DNA of 64,000 nucleotides from Roseofilum halophilum BLCC-M91 (lineage in GTDB: Bacteria > Cyanobacteriota > Cyanobacteriia > Cyanobacteriales > Desertifilaceae): positions 17,080-81,079 of the forward strand of contig NZ_JAQPOK010000068.1 in NCBI RefSeq assembly GCF_030068445.1. The letters run 5' to 3'. The notes under the pieces are model-generated. The model ran no database searches. It was not told the DNA's origin and saw only the letters and a program-made list of their open reading frames with translations. Position numbers and translations under genes: made by a program. Positions within the stretch are counted from its first letter, which is position 1. The number at the start of each line of letters is the position of its first letter. This document shows, in pieces, positions 44,450 through 53,247 of the stretch.

Positions 44450-44821
44450 TTAGCGACTGGTTTCAAGATCGATGGCATCAACTGTTTTTGTCCCGGATAA
44501 ACTTTGACAACTCACTTCCAGTTGTCGATATAAGTCTTCTGCACTATGGAAGCCTTCAACCCGATTTTGCACTCGCCCCTGATGGAACAAAATTACCGTG
44601 GGTAAGGTTCGCAGTCGATAGGCATTGGCAAGCTTGAGGCTTTGATCGGCATTAATGGAAACCACTTTGATGGTTTGTCCCCATTCGGTTTGAAAGCGGC
44701 TTAAGACAGGGGTTAAAAGCCGACAAATTCCACACCAGGGGGCCCAAAAGTTGACTAATACCGGGGTTTGTGCATCGAGGACTTCGTGATTAAAGGCGCG
44801 TTCACTGATTTGTACCACCAT
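44450..44821 (-). CDS. Thioredoxin family protein with CGIC active site
   Basis: About 123 residues from ATG 44821; the frame is open 34 codons further but with low-complexity sequence. Thioredoxin fold with FWAPWCGICRLLTPVLSRF and the cis-proline in RTLPTVILF. The active site is WCGIC instead of the usual WCGPC, which should shift the redox potential upward. The ~20-residue C-terminal tail (GTKTVDAIDLETSR) is unusual. A cytoplasmic thiol-disulfide reductant is likely; the partner is unknown. Confidence 0.88.
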   Translation of the reverse strand: MVVQISERAFNHEVLDAQTPVLVNFWAPWCGICRLLTPVLSRFQTEWGQTIKVVSINADQSLKLANAYRLRTLPTVILFHQGRVQNRVEGFHSAEDLYRQLEVSCQSLSGTKTVDAIDLETSR

Positions 44822-44975
44822 AATTATGCCGTTGTTGGTATCTGGATTTCTTATACTTGCTCTTGGGATCATGCTACACCCATTTGGGTTGGATTGAGCA
44901 ACACAGTTTAAGGGAATAGGCACTCATGCAAAAGGCAAGAGGTAATTTCCCCCTGTCCCCTATCCCCCTATCCTC

Positions 44976-45692
44976 TCAAATGGGAACTTTAAGGGTGGCT
45001 TGCATCAGCCAAGGATGGGCCCACCACAAAAGGCCTATAAAGAGCAGTACGCCGAGGTAAGCGGGACGGAGAAATTCTTGGAGTTCTAGGGTTTGACGAC
45101 CTTGAACGATCGCCAAAAATGGGATAACAGAAGTGCGCTCTTTGGCCTTGAGGAAGGCTTCCCCATAGCGGTTGTACAGGCGGCGATCGCCATTCCAGAC
45201 AGCAAAGAGATGATGGAGAATGAGTCCTAGGGAGGTGACGAGGGTAAAGCTAGTACCGAGCCAAAGGGTATGGGCAATACACCAGATCACTTGACCCACC
45301 ATTTGGGGATGCCTAGTAATGCGGATAATTCCGGTTTCGTAGAGATGAACTTCCGGTTTGGCGATCGCCGCGATTTCCAGTAAATTAAAGGTCGCTGGAT
45401 ATAAAAACAAAAATGAAATTGCTGAGAGTACCCAAACCAGCGATCGCACCCCTGGAACCCCTTGCACTTGCCACAGTTGTATACCGTCATAGCGATGGTT
45501 GAAAAAATAAATAATCAAAATGACCGCAAAGGGAATACTCACTAGGGCAAACCCTACCCGATAGACTCTTGCGCCAATCCTCTGTTCTCCCCAAGGTCTA
45601 AGGCTGGCGAGTCCGCTATGGGCGATCGCAAACCCGATCAGCAATATTACCATTACCCAGTGGCTCAATGACGAATTATCAATCATTACCAT
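44976..45692 (-). CDS. NnrU / zeta-carotene isomerase (Z-ISO) family membrane protein
   Basis: 238 residues, about six to seven helices. The family motif with haem-ligand candidates is ITRHPQMVGQVIWCIAHTLW (two histidines); the N-terminal helix has AIAHSGLASLRPW. Plant Z-ISO, a haem enzyme that isomerises 15-cis-zeta-carotene, is homologous to bacterial NnrU. A cyanobacterial member might act in carotenoid synthesis or in nitrogen-oxide metabolism; the former is the better guess here. The gene stands alone. Confidence 0.85.
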   Translation of the reverse strand: MVMIDNSSLSHWVMVILLIGFAIAHSGLASLRPWGEQRIGARVYRVGFALVSIPFAVILIIYFFNHRYDGIQLWQVQGVPGVRSLVWVLSAISFLFLYPATFNLLEIAAIAKPEVHLYETGIIRITRHPQMVGQVIWCIAHTLWLGTSFTLVTSLGLILHHLFAVWNGDRRLYNRYGEAFLKAKERTSVIPFLAIVQGRQTLELQEFLRPAYLGVLLFIGLLWWAHPWLMQATLKVPI

Positions 45693-45884
45693 ACATTTTT
45701 ATTACATCGATAAGATTTTGATCATGAAAGAGTAGTCTTTGCTACTCTCGTGATAAACTAGAAGGCTAATAACAGAAACAATAGCCTTCGGCTATCAGTG
45801 ACCGTTTTTACTAGAAACAGGGTATCCTGATATCTAGCAACAATTCACTGGTTGTCTTTGTTATTCTTTCACAATTTCTAACCT

Positions 45885-46601
45885 ATGTTTTCAGTGTCTC
45901 CAGAATCCGAATCTTCAACCTCCCGTCCGTTTTTGACCTGGCAGCGAATTATTGATTGGGCGCAAGATCACTATCGCACCCGCACCTTTAACAAGGATGA
46001 TAAAATTCCTGTCCGTCCGGGCTTGCTCTATCTGGTACAGCGCGGTTCCGTTCGACTCGTCAGTGCCCAAATTAGTGCATCGACCAAAACGCCCAGTTTA
46101 GTCGCCCGCTTAAGCGCTAACACCGATCCCGATAATCTCAGTCCTGATGAATCCTTTTTAGGGTTTGTGGGAGCAGGTCAACCGTTTGAAATCGTCTCCC
46201 AATCTCCGTTTACCATTTCCAGTTATGCCCATGTGGATAAAACCACGGTTTTGTGGATGTATTGGCATGATTTAGATAACTGGCCCCATTTCCGTCGTGA
46301 AGTGATGGAAGCCTTCCGTTATCAAAACCAGCGTAAACTGCTGTGGTTGGGAACCATGGGCCAACGGCGCACGATCGATCGGCTGTTGGGCTTTTTGACC
46401 CTATTGATCGAAGAGTATGGCGAAGTGTGCGAACAGGGATATTATTTGCCCTGGACGTTGACTCATGCCCAAATTGGTAGCGCCATTGGGTCTACGAGGG
46501 TAACGGTTACTCGGTTAATGGGTAAGTTGCGCTCGAAAGGCCTGATTATTACCTTGGATGATAATTTGATTTGTCTTCCGCCTTCTAACCCTGACAGTTA
46601 G
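45885..46601 (+). CDS. Crp/Fnr family transcription regulator
   Basis: 238 residues. A cupin-type sensor domain (about 25-140, GLLYLVQRGSVRLVSAQ and SFLGFVGAGQPFEIV) joins a winged HTH (about 165-230) with the Crp signature LTHAQIGSAIGSTRVTVTRL. The cAMP-binding arginine-glutamate pair is not evident, so a different ligand or none is likely. The target genes are unknown. Upstream, 45693-45884 contains two hairpins (GAGTAG/CTACTC and ATAGCC/GGCTAT) and no other gene. Confidence 0.9.
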   Translation: MFSVSPESESSTSRPFLTWQRIIDWAQDHYRTRTFNKDDKIPVRPGLLYLVQRGSVRLVSAQISASTKTPSLVARLSANTDPDNLSPDESFLGFVGAGQPFEIVSQSPFTISSYAHVDKTTVLWMYWHDLDNWPHFRREVMEAFRYQNQRKLLWLGTMGQRRTIDRLLGFLTLLIEEYGEVCEQGYYLPWTLTHAQIGSAIGSTRVTVTRLMGKLRSKGLIITLDDNLICLPPSNPDS

Positions 46602-46699
46602 CAGACTGGGCCAAACGCTCTAACTCGATCTAAAATTTCCTAACCCCTTTTCCACGCTTTTACAACTTGCCACCTCCGGGTTAGGAAATTATTCTTAGT

Positions 46700-47125
46700 A
46701 TGCGATATCAAATTATTTACGACGGAAACTGTAATTTATGCTCGTCTTTGGTTCAGGTGCTGGCCGGGTTTGACCAAGGACAACAGTTTACCTATAGCCC
46801 CATGCAAGACGAAGAAGCCTTGGCAAAATGGGGCATTACACCCCAAGATTGTGAATTAGGGATGATTTTAATTGATACAGAAAATCCCCAAAATCGATGG
46901 CAAGGGAGCGAAGCAGCCGAAGAAATCAGTCGCTTACTTCCTGGAGGTGAGGCGCTGATCGGGGTTTATCGGGGGATACCAGGAGTCAAAGCGGTAGGCG
47001 ATCGCCTCTATGAACAAATCCGCGACCATCGTTATCAGTGGTTTGGTAAGCGAGAAACCCTGTATCTGTGCAGTGGCTCAAGGGGATGTTCAACCGTCAA
47101 TTCAAAATCGGGTCAAGCAAAATGA
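46700..47125 (+). CDS. DCC (DUF393) family thiol-disulfide oxidoreductase
   Basis: 141 residues. The DxxCxxC motif that names the DCC family is IYDGNCNLCSSLVQVL. A second block, WQGSEAAEEISRLLPGGEAL, and the fold PGVKAVGDRLYEQIRDHRYQWF match. It is thioredoxin-like in fold. The C-terminal cysteines (LYLCSGSRGCS) are extra. Redox function is presumed, substrate unknown. Confidence 0.9.
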   Translation: MRYQIIYDGNCNLCSSLVQVLAGFDQGQQFTYSPMQDEEALAKWGITPQDCELGMILIDTENPQNRWQGSEAAEEISRLLPGGEALIGVYRGIPGVKAVGDRLYEQIRDHRYQWFGKRETLYLCSGSRGCSTVNSKSGQAK

Positions 47126-47178
47126 CCCAGACCAGCATATGATCGGATCAGACTTAAACACTAGATCACTGTAAATCT

Positions 47179-47559
47179 ATGGCTGTCTCCTGTCACTTCA
47201 TCGTTGAAGGTAACCCAGTAATTGTCTACGCCAGTCGTAATGGCAATCCTAAGAAAGTTTTACCCAAATTGCAACGATTTTTAGATACCTTTACACAAGA
47301 GCGCGACACCATGGGGGAAACAGTTCATACTCCTGAATGTCTCGTAGCCCAAATTATTGTTCGCTTTGGTTTTGAATTGTGTGAAGATGATTTTTCTAAC
47401 TTGCGCGTCGGCTTAAACTACGATCCAAAGGTAGATTATCTCTATCAAGTCGGAACGAATTTTACCGTTACCGTGATGGAGCCATTAGAAGCCTATCGCC
47501 AACAACCCGATTTAGGGTTAAAAGGCTGTCAAGTTTTGACGATAGAAACGCCAGTTTAA
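47179..47559 (+). CDS. Conserved cyanobacterial hypothetical protein
   Basis: 126 residues, mixed alpha/beta. MAVSCHFIVEGNPVIVYASR, a helix with PKKVLPKLQRFLDTF, and a beta-rich C-terminal half (VGLNYDPKVDYLYQVG then FTVTVMEPLEAY). No signal or membrane helix. I do not recognise the family. It follows the DCC gene by 53 bp and may share its transcript. Confidence 0.72.
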   Translation: MAVSCHFIVEGNPVIVYASRNGNPKKVLPKLQRFLDTFTQERDTMGETVHTPECLVAQIIVRFGFELCEDDFSNLRVGLNYDPKVDYLYQVGTNFTVTVMEPLEAYRQQPDLGLKGCQVLTIETPV

Positions 47560-47624
47560 TCCAGGTCAGGCAAGGGGCTTAGACCAACGGGTTCGCCCTT
47601 TGTCTGTCTTATAGCGCTTCGCGA

Positions 47625-47745
47625 TAGGTATAGCGCTTTCTGCTTCGCAGACATGAAACGCGCGGTAATAGGTAATGGGTAATTGGTAATGGGTAATCCC
47701 TATCCCCCTATCTCCCCATTCCCCCATTCCCCCATTCCCCGACTA
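47625..47745. repeat. Repeat patch: AGCGCTT palindrome, TAATGGG and CCCCCATT tandem units
   Basis: Contains AGCGCTTTCTGC-type and GGTAATGGGTAATT units followed by CCCATTCCCCCATTCCCC. The last part is read as the C-terminus of the next gene on the minus strand. Confidence 0.72.
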
Positions 47746-48242
47746 CAGGACTTTGCGTTGTAATCGCGCAGCCAAATGCGAATCGCTTCAGAAATGGCCG
47801 TTTCTCGATTCTCTGGTAAACGATACAACCGCTCCCCATCCGTCATTGCAGACAACAGTAAGACTAATTCCCATCCCTGTTCAGTCTCACTGAAAAACAG
47901 CCAATAATAGACCTCTCGATCCACAATGGTTAATCCTTGATAGATGCGCTCTAAGGAAGTGAGAAACACTTGGCGGGAATTTTCCGGAACCTCTTCCCCA
48001 AAGGGAAGGGGCAAGGGATCAAAGTCGGGTGGCCCCACCGTAATGACTGAGGGTATAGGATAAGGCTCGAAGCGATCGCGCTGACGCTGAATTACCCGAT
48101 TGGCATAACCGGTAAAATCCCGCACCATCTCCTGGATTAATACCTCGAAATTCTCCCCGCAACTTTGGGTTGAGGCAACCCTAACTTCTGAACCCTCATA
48201 GGTAACCCAAAGTTGTCCGAGGGTCAATTCCCAAAACACCAT
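47700..48242 (-). CDS. Hypothetical protein with repeat-derived C-terminus
   Basis: 180 residues. The N-terminal ~165 look like a normal globular protein (FWELTLGQLWVTYEGSEVRV; EMVRDFTGYANRVIQRQRDR; YYWLFFSETEQGWELVLLLS). The last ~12 residues, GMGEWGNGEIGG, are encoded by the CCCCCATT tandem repeat, so the natural end has been lost or extended. I do not recognise the family. It ends next to pyrF (5 bp downstream of it), so the two are likely one transcript. Confidence 0.72.
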   Translation of the reverse strand: MVFWELTLGQLWVTYEGSEVRVASTQSCGENFEVLIQEMVRDFTGYANRVIQRQRDRFEPYPIPSVITVGPPDFDPLPLPFGEEVPENSRQVFLTSLERIYQGLTIVDREVYYWLFFSETEQGWELVLLLSAMTDGERLYRLPENRETAISEAIRIWLRDYNAKSCSRGMGEWGNGEIGG

Positions 48243-48247
48243 CGGAT

Positions 48248-48964
48248 TTAACCTACAAGCTCATCATTAATCCGGTTCCAGGCCCCTTGGGGATCGTCGG
48301 CCGCTGTAATCGGTCGCCCAATCACTAAATAACTCGCTCCGGCTTTGAGCGCCTCTTGGGGAGTCATCACCCGGCGCTGGTCTCCCCCCTCCGCCCAAGT
48401 TGGGCGCACTCCCGGACAGACCAACAGAAATTCATCCCCACAGACGCGCCGCAACCCAGCCGCTTCCTGGGGAGAACAGACGGCCCCCGGAATGCCCGAT
48501 TCCTGGGCCAGTAGGGCCATCTGGAGGGCATATTCGGGCAACTCCACCGGCACTTTGAGGTCAAAGGCTAAATCCCGCGAATTTAAGCTTGTGAGCAGGG
48601 TAATCGCCAGCAGATTCGGGGGGGATAATCCGGCCGATTGCGCCCCTTCTCTAGAAGCTTCTAGGGCACGCTGCAAAGCCGTTCGGCCGGCAGCTCCATG
48701 GACGGTGAGCAAGTCCACCCCATAGCGGCCAGCCCCTCGACAGGCTCCGGCCATGGTGTTGGGGATATCATGGAATTTGAGATCGAGAAAAATACGCTTT
48801 TGCCGTTGTTTGAGTTCCTCTAGGATACTCGGGCCGGTGCTGACAAATAATTCTAGGCCGACTTTCCAGAACCCAACATCGGGCAATCGATCCAAAAGGG
48901 CGATCGCCTCCTCCCCACTCGAAACATCCAACGGTACAATAATCCGGTCTGCGGCCGTCATCAT
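48248..48964 (-). CDS. pyrF: Orotidine 5'-phosphate decarboxylase
   Basis: 238 residues. It makes UMP in pyrimidine synthesis. The catalytic Lys-Asp array is [17 protein letters not shown] (about 60-77), with [18 protein letters not shown] at the N-terminus and [18 protein letters not shown] and [14 protein letters not shown] for phosphate binding. Length is normal. It starts with ATGATG (48964) 10 bp downstream of tyrS on the same strand. Confidence 0.96.
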   Translation of the reverse strand: MMTAADRIIVPLDVSSGEEAIALLDRLPDVGFWKVGLELFVSTGPSILEELKQRQKRIFLDLKFHDIPNTMAGACRGAGRYGVDLLTVHGAAGRTALQRALEASREGAQSAGLSPPNLLAITLLTSLNSRDLAFDLKVPVELPEYALQMALLAQESGIPGAVCSPQEAAGLRRVCGDEFLLVCPGVRPTWAEGGDQRRVMTPQEALKAGASYLVIGRPITAADDPQGAWNRINDELVG

Positions 48965-48974
48965 TTCTCCCCCC

Positions 48975-50177
48975 TTACTTCACCAACCGGGCAAACTTAT
49001 TCTTACCCACCTGCAAGACTTTTCCCTCCATCTCCTCAGCCCGTTCAAATACTAAATTGGGGTCGCTCACCTTTTCCCCCGCTAATTTTACCCCGCCCCC
49101 TTGAATCAAGCGCCGAGCCTCCGAAGACCCCTTCGACAACCCCGCCGCGCTGACAATGTAAAATAACTTTACGGGAAATTGCACATCCTGCAAACTAAAC
49201 TCAGGAATACTCCCCGCTTCCCCTTGGCTCAAAGCCGCCTTTTGCGCCTCCAAAGCAGCCTCCTTACCCTGATACTGAGTCACCACATCCAGAGCTAAAA
49301 CCTTTTGGCGCTCCCTCGGATTTTCCGGTAACTCCTCCCAAGTCAAGTTAGTCAGCAACTCCACATACTCCTGAATAATCGCATCCGGGGTTTTCTCCAA
49401 CTTAGAATACATCGTCACCGCATTTTCCCACAGCCCCACATAATTACCCAAAGACTTCGACATCTTCTGCCCTCCATCCGTCCCCAGCAAAATTGGCACG
49501 AGTAAACCAAACTGGGGTTTCAGTCCAAAATGGCGCTGTAAATCTCGACCCACAGCAATATTAAACTTTTGGTCGGTTCCTCCCAACTCTACATCCGCTT
49601 TCACAGCCACAGAATCATACCCTTGCATCAGAGGATACAGAAACTCATGGAGATAAATAGGATTTTCTTGGCTGTAGCGCTCGGCAAATCCTTCTTTGGC
49701 CAGCATTTGACCCACGGTCATCGTCGCCAATAGCTGTAAAATCTGATTTAAGTCTAACTGGGCTAACCATTCCGAGTTATAGCGAATTTCCAAGCGTCCG
49801 GGAGTATCAAAATCCAGAATCGGGCGCAGTTGATCCAAATAGGTTTGGGCATTTTTCTTGACCTGTTCGGCTGTCAGTTGACGGCGAACTTCAGATTTTC
49901 CGGTGGGGTCGCCAATTTGTGCGGTAAAATCCCCAATAATCAAAACGGCTGTATGGCCAGCATCTTGAAACGCTCGCAATTTCCGCACGGCAATACTGTG
50001 GCCCAAATGTAAATCGGTTCCGGTGGGATCGATGCCCAATTTCACCCTTAAGGGTTGTCCGGACAGCTCAATGCGCCGTTGTAGGTTTTCATCAGGATCG
50101 TCGCTATCGGGGCGATGGGGAAAAATTTCACTAACACCGCGATGCAGCCAATTCCAGGTTGAGTTGAGACTTGTCAT
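48975..50177 (-). CDS. tyrS: Tyrosyl-tRNA synthetase
   Basis: 400 residues, class I synthetase. The HIGH-like motif is [16 protein letters not shown] (about 52-67), the KMSKS motif [15 protein letters not shown] (about 233). A C-terminal S4-type RNA-binding domain (about 335-400, [20 protein letters not shown]) is present. It charges tRNA(Tyr). It is the first gene of a likely tyrS-pyrF transcript. Confidence 0.96.
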   Translation of the reverse strand: MTSLNSTWNWLHRGVSEIFPHRPDSDDPDENLQRRIELSGQPLRVKLGIDPTGTDLHLGHSIAVRKLRAFQDAGHTAVLIIGDFTAQIGDPTGKSEVRRQLTAEQVKKNAQTYLDQLRPILDFDTPGRLEIRYNSEWLAQLDLNQILQLLATMTVGQMLAKEGFAERYSQENPIYLHEFLYPLMQGYDSVAVKADVELGGTDQKFNIAVGRDLQRHFGLKPQFGLLVPILLGTDGGQKMSKSLGNYVGLWENAVTMYSKLEKTPDAIIQEYVELLTNLTWEELPENPRERQKVLALDVVTQYQGKEAALEAQKAALSQGEAGSIPEFSLQDVQFPVKLFYIVSAAGLSKGSSEARRLIQGGGVKLAGEKVSDPNLVFERAEEMEGKVLQVGKNKFARLVK

Positions 50178-50350
50178 AGGATTAGAAGTTCTATAATACG
50201 ATTAATATTTTGCGAATCTCTGTAATAACTGTTAACACTTATCGCGGGTAAAGGTTAAACTATGGGTCAGTCCCCGTTCATCCATCCCTAAGACTCCAGG
50301 TCTGGTTCTTATCCCTATCCATTTGTTTGATGTGAGGAAGTTAAATCACC

Positions 50351-52279
50351 GTGTCGTCTAATACTATCAGTCGTAAGTCATCTAAATCTATCACCCCCGC
50401 TCTTCAATTTGTCCAAGGTGTGGGCAAAGTGGCAGGCGGTACGATTTTGGGAGTGATGATGCTCACCAGTTCTATCTTTGCTGGAGGACTGGTGGGTTTA
50501 GCCTTAAGTTTTCGGAATCTGCCGGATGTCCGCAGCTTGAGGAGCTATATGCCGACAGAGACCAGTTATATCTATGATATTAATGGCGAACTGCTTACCC
50601 GTATCCATGATGAGGCTAACCGGGAAGTTGTGCCTTTAGAGCGGATTTCGCCCCACGTGAAACTGGCGGTGCTGGCGATCGAGGATTCCCATTTCTATCA
50701 GCACAATGGGATTAATCCCAGTAGTGTGGGTCGGGCGTTGTTGGCCAATATTGAAAAGGGAGGGATTCGCGAGGGTGCTTCTACGATTACGATGCAGTTG
50801 GTGAAAAACCTGTTTCTGTCTCCAGAGCGGCAATTGAGTCGGAAGGTGGCGGAAGCGGTTTTGGCCATGCGCTTGGAGCAAATTCTGACTAAAGATGAGA
50901 TTTTAGAGCTGTATCTGAATCAGGTTTACTGGGGCCATAATACCTATGGGGTAGAGACGGCGGCCCAAAGTTATTTTGCCAAGTCTGCTGCGGATCTAAC
51001 GTTGGCAGAGGGGGCAATGATGGCGGGTTTGATCCAAGCGCCAGAGAGTTTGAGTCCGTTTGTGGATTATAAGTTAGCCAAACGGCGACAGGCGATCGTT
51101 CTGGGTCGGATGCGAGAATTGAATTGGATTACGGCCGAGGAAGAGAAGGAAGCGAAGGAACAGCCGTTATTGGTGGGCCGGGTGACCTCGTTTGGTCAAA
51201 GTAAAGTGCCCTATTTGACGGAGGCGGTGATTCAAGAACTCTCAGACCGCTTTGGTCGCGATATGGTGGTCAAAGGGGGTTTAAGGATTCAAACCACCAT
51301 TGATCTGAAGTTACAAAGACTGGCAGAGCAAACGGTTAAGGATTGGCATACTCGCCTCTATAACCAAGGGGTCTATTACGATTATGATAATGGACAATTG
51401 GCCCTGGTGGCGGTTGACCCCCGCACCCACTTTGTGAAGGCGATGGTGGGAGGATTTGATTATGAAACCAGTCAATATAACCGAGCGGTACAAGCTCAAC
51501 GACAACCGGGTTCTTCGTTTAAACCGTTTGTTTACTACACGGCTTTTGCCAGTGGCAAGTATACGCCCAATTCTGTGGTGAATGACTCACCCGTAAAATA
51601 TCGGGATGGGAGTGGCTATTACTCTCCCCAAAACTATGGCGGTAGTTTTTCTGGGGCAGTCAGTTTGCGTAAAGCTCTGGAAGTGTCCTTGAATGTGCCG
51701 GCCGTAAAAATTGGCCAGGCAGTGGGTCTCAATAAAGTCGTTGAAGTCGTTCGCAATTTAGGGATTAAAAGTCCTATGGACCCGGTTATTTCTTTACCCC
51801 TGGGGTCGGTTGACTTAACGCCTCTGGAAATGGCGGGAGCGTTTGCGACGTTTGCTAATAATGGTTGGCATTCACAACCGACGTTTATTGCCCAAGTGAT
51901 TGATAGTCATGGCAATGTTTTATTGGATAATACCCCGAAACCGAAGCTGGTTCTCGATCCTTGGGCGGTGGCTTCTCTTAACAGTGCCTTGCAAGGGGTG
52001 ATTAGCCGAGGAACAGCTACTTCTGCAAGATTGGGTCGCCCAGCAGCCGGTAAAACAGGAACAACGACTTCGGAGCGGGATATTTGGTTTGTGGGGTATG
52101 TGCCCCAATTGTCTGTAGCGGTTTGGGTGGGCAATGATGACTATCGACCTCTAGCTAGGGGAGTGACTGGAGGTAGTTTTGTGGCTCCGATTTGGCGAGA
52201 TTTTATGCACAAAGCTTTGGCAAACGAACCGGTGGAAAACTTTCGTTCTCCGAGTGAATTTCCCCGCCCACAGCCCTAG
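50351..52279 (+). CDS. Class A penicillin-binding protein (PBP1-type)
   Basis: 642 residues from GTG 50351. One N-terminal helix anchors it in the membrane (about 27-55). The GT51 transglycosylase domain has AIEDSHFYQHNGINPSSVGR and STITMQLVKNLFLSPERQLS. The transpeptidase domain has SSFKPFVYYT (SxxK), SLNVPAVKIGQ (SxN) and GKTGTT (KTG). It polymerises and cross-links peptidoglycan. The C-terminal tail is short. Confidence 0.95.
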   Translation: MSSNTISRKSSKSITPALQFVQGVGKVAGGTILGVMMLTSSIFAGGLVGLALSFRNLPDVRSLRSYMPTETSYIYDINGELLTRIHDEANREVVPLERISPHVKLAVLAIEDSHFYQHNGINPSSVGRALLANIEKGGIREGASTITMQLVKNLFLSPERQLSRKVAEAVLAMRLEQILTKDEILELYLNQVYWGHNTYGVETAAQSYFAKSAADLTLAEGAMMAGLIQAPESLSPFVDYKLAKRRQAIVLGRMRELNWITAEEEKEAKEQPLLVGRVTSFGQSKVPYLTEAVIQELSDRFGRDMVVKGGLRIQTTIDLKLQRLAEQTVKDWHTRLYNQGVYYDYDNGQLALVAVDPRTHFVKAMVGGFDYETSQYNRAVQAQRQPGSSFKPFVYYTAFASGKYTPNSVVNDSPVKYRDGSGYYSPQNYGGSFSGAVSLRKALEVSLNVPAVKIGQAVGLNKVVEVVRNLGIKSPMDPVISLPLGSVDLTPLEMAGAFATFANNGWHSQPTFIAQVIDSHGNVLLDNTPKPKLVLDPWAVASLNSALQGVISRGTATSARLGRPAAGKTGTTTSERDIWFVGYVPQLSVAVWVGNDDYRPLARGVTGGSFVAPIWRDFMHKALANEPVENFRSPSEFPRPQP

Positions 52280-52293
52280 GGTGTATGGTTAAT

Positions 52294-52617
52294 TTACGAT
52301 TGTTTTTCGAGTTCAGATTTCATCCGCTCTAGGGTGAAATTCATCTGATCGAACATTTGTTGCGGGGTGACTCCAAATTGACCTAACTGGGTTTTGAGCT
52401 GTTCAACGGTCATTTGAGCCATGAAGTCTTCGGAGAGTTCAAAGCGTTTCATAAATACTTTATATCGATCCATGAGGGCTTCCATCTGTTCGATGAACAG
52501 CTTTTTCCCTTCTCGATCGAATTTGCCATAGTCACTGCCAAGCTGGATTAGGGATTGATAATCCTCAAAGAGTTGTTTGGCTTCTTGTTGCACAATTTCT
52601 GAATCAAAGAATCCCAT
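52294..52617 (-). CDS. DUF1825 family protein
   Basis: 107 residues, helical, soluble. MGFFDSEIVQQEAKQLFEDY, MEALMDRYKVFMKRFELSED and FGVTPQQMFDQMNFTLERMK are the DUF1825 pattern, confined to cyanobacteria and their plastid relatives. Function is unknown. It is convergent with the PBP gene, 14 bp apart. Confidence 0.9.
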   Translation of the reverse strand: MGFFDSEIVQQEAKQLFEDYQSLIQLGSDYGKFDREGKKLFIEQMEALMDRYKVFMKRFELSEDFMAQMTVEQLKTQLGQFGVTPQQMFDQMNFTLERMKSELEKQS

Positions 52618-52736
52618 GGCTTTTTTTGGATAGGTTGACTGACGGTAAGTTACAGCGCTTGGCGCGGTAATGATGATGCACTCATTTTATTCTAATGGAG
52701 TGAGAGAGTCCCGTAAAATTCGGTTTTCCGTATTTG

Positions 52737-52775
52737 AGGGAATGGGGGGGATGGGGGAATGGGGGAATGGGGTTA
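52737..52775. repeat. Short tandem repeat GGGGGAAT
   Basis: GGAATGGGG and GGGGGAATG units, immediately before the TM2-domain gene. The same type occurs at 47715-47745 and 19110-19160. Confidence 0.75.
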
Positions 52776-52812
52776 TTATCATAGTAGGAGCAGATTAGGA
52801 TGGGCTTTAGGG

Positions 52813-53247
52813 GTGGTGAATAAGGAGAAGAGTCGCAAGGTGGGGATGATTCTGGCGTTTTCTGGGGTTTTGATTCCGATCGCCGGATTGCATAAGTTTT
52901 ATTTAGGCCAGCCTTTATGGGGGGTGGTCTATTTGTTGTTGTCTTGGACTCCGATTCCCCATGTGGCTAGTGCGATTGAGGGAGTGTGGTATTTAGTACA
53001 AGATGATGAGGAATTTAAGCAGAATTATCCGGGCCTGGTTCCGGTGATTCCAGGGCTGAAGATCCCCCAAGTGGATTGGTCAAGGTTCTGGCCAAAAGGG
53101 AGTTCGGAACCGACTGGCCCGATCTCCGACCAGGTGGAGTCGGTGGCAGAAGCTTTACGCCAGTTGGAGGCTTTGCGGCAAGAGGGGTTGATCACTGAGT
53201 ACGAGTTTGAACAAAAACGCCGTAATCTTTTAGATAAGATTGCTTAA
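52813..53247 (+). CDS. TM2-domain and SHOCT-like protein
   Basis: About 144 residues; the chosen start is GTG 52813, the first after the tandem repeat, but GTG 52816 and other codons cannot be excluded. Two hydrophobic segments (MILAFSGVLIPIAGLHKFYL and WGVVYLLLSWTPIPHVASAI) form the TM2 domain. The C-terminal helix LRQLEALRQEGLITEYEFEQ followed by KRRNLLDKI is a SHOCT motif, which promotes oligomerisation. The stop overlaps the convergent gene by 4 bp. Function unknown. Confidence 0.8.
   Translation: MVNKEKSRKVGMILAFSGVLIPIAGLHKFYLGQPLWGVVYLLLSWTPIPHVASAIEGVWYLVQDDEEFKQNYPGLVPVIPGLKIPQVDWSRFWPKGSSEPTGPISDQVESVAEALRQLEALRQEGLITEYEFEQKRRNLLDKIA

Noticed and set aside
48345..48725. 126-codon open frame antisense to pyrF
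   Set aside because: It mirrors codon structure of pyrF and encodes no recognisable protein.
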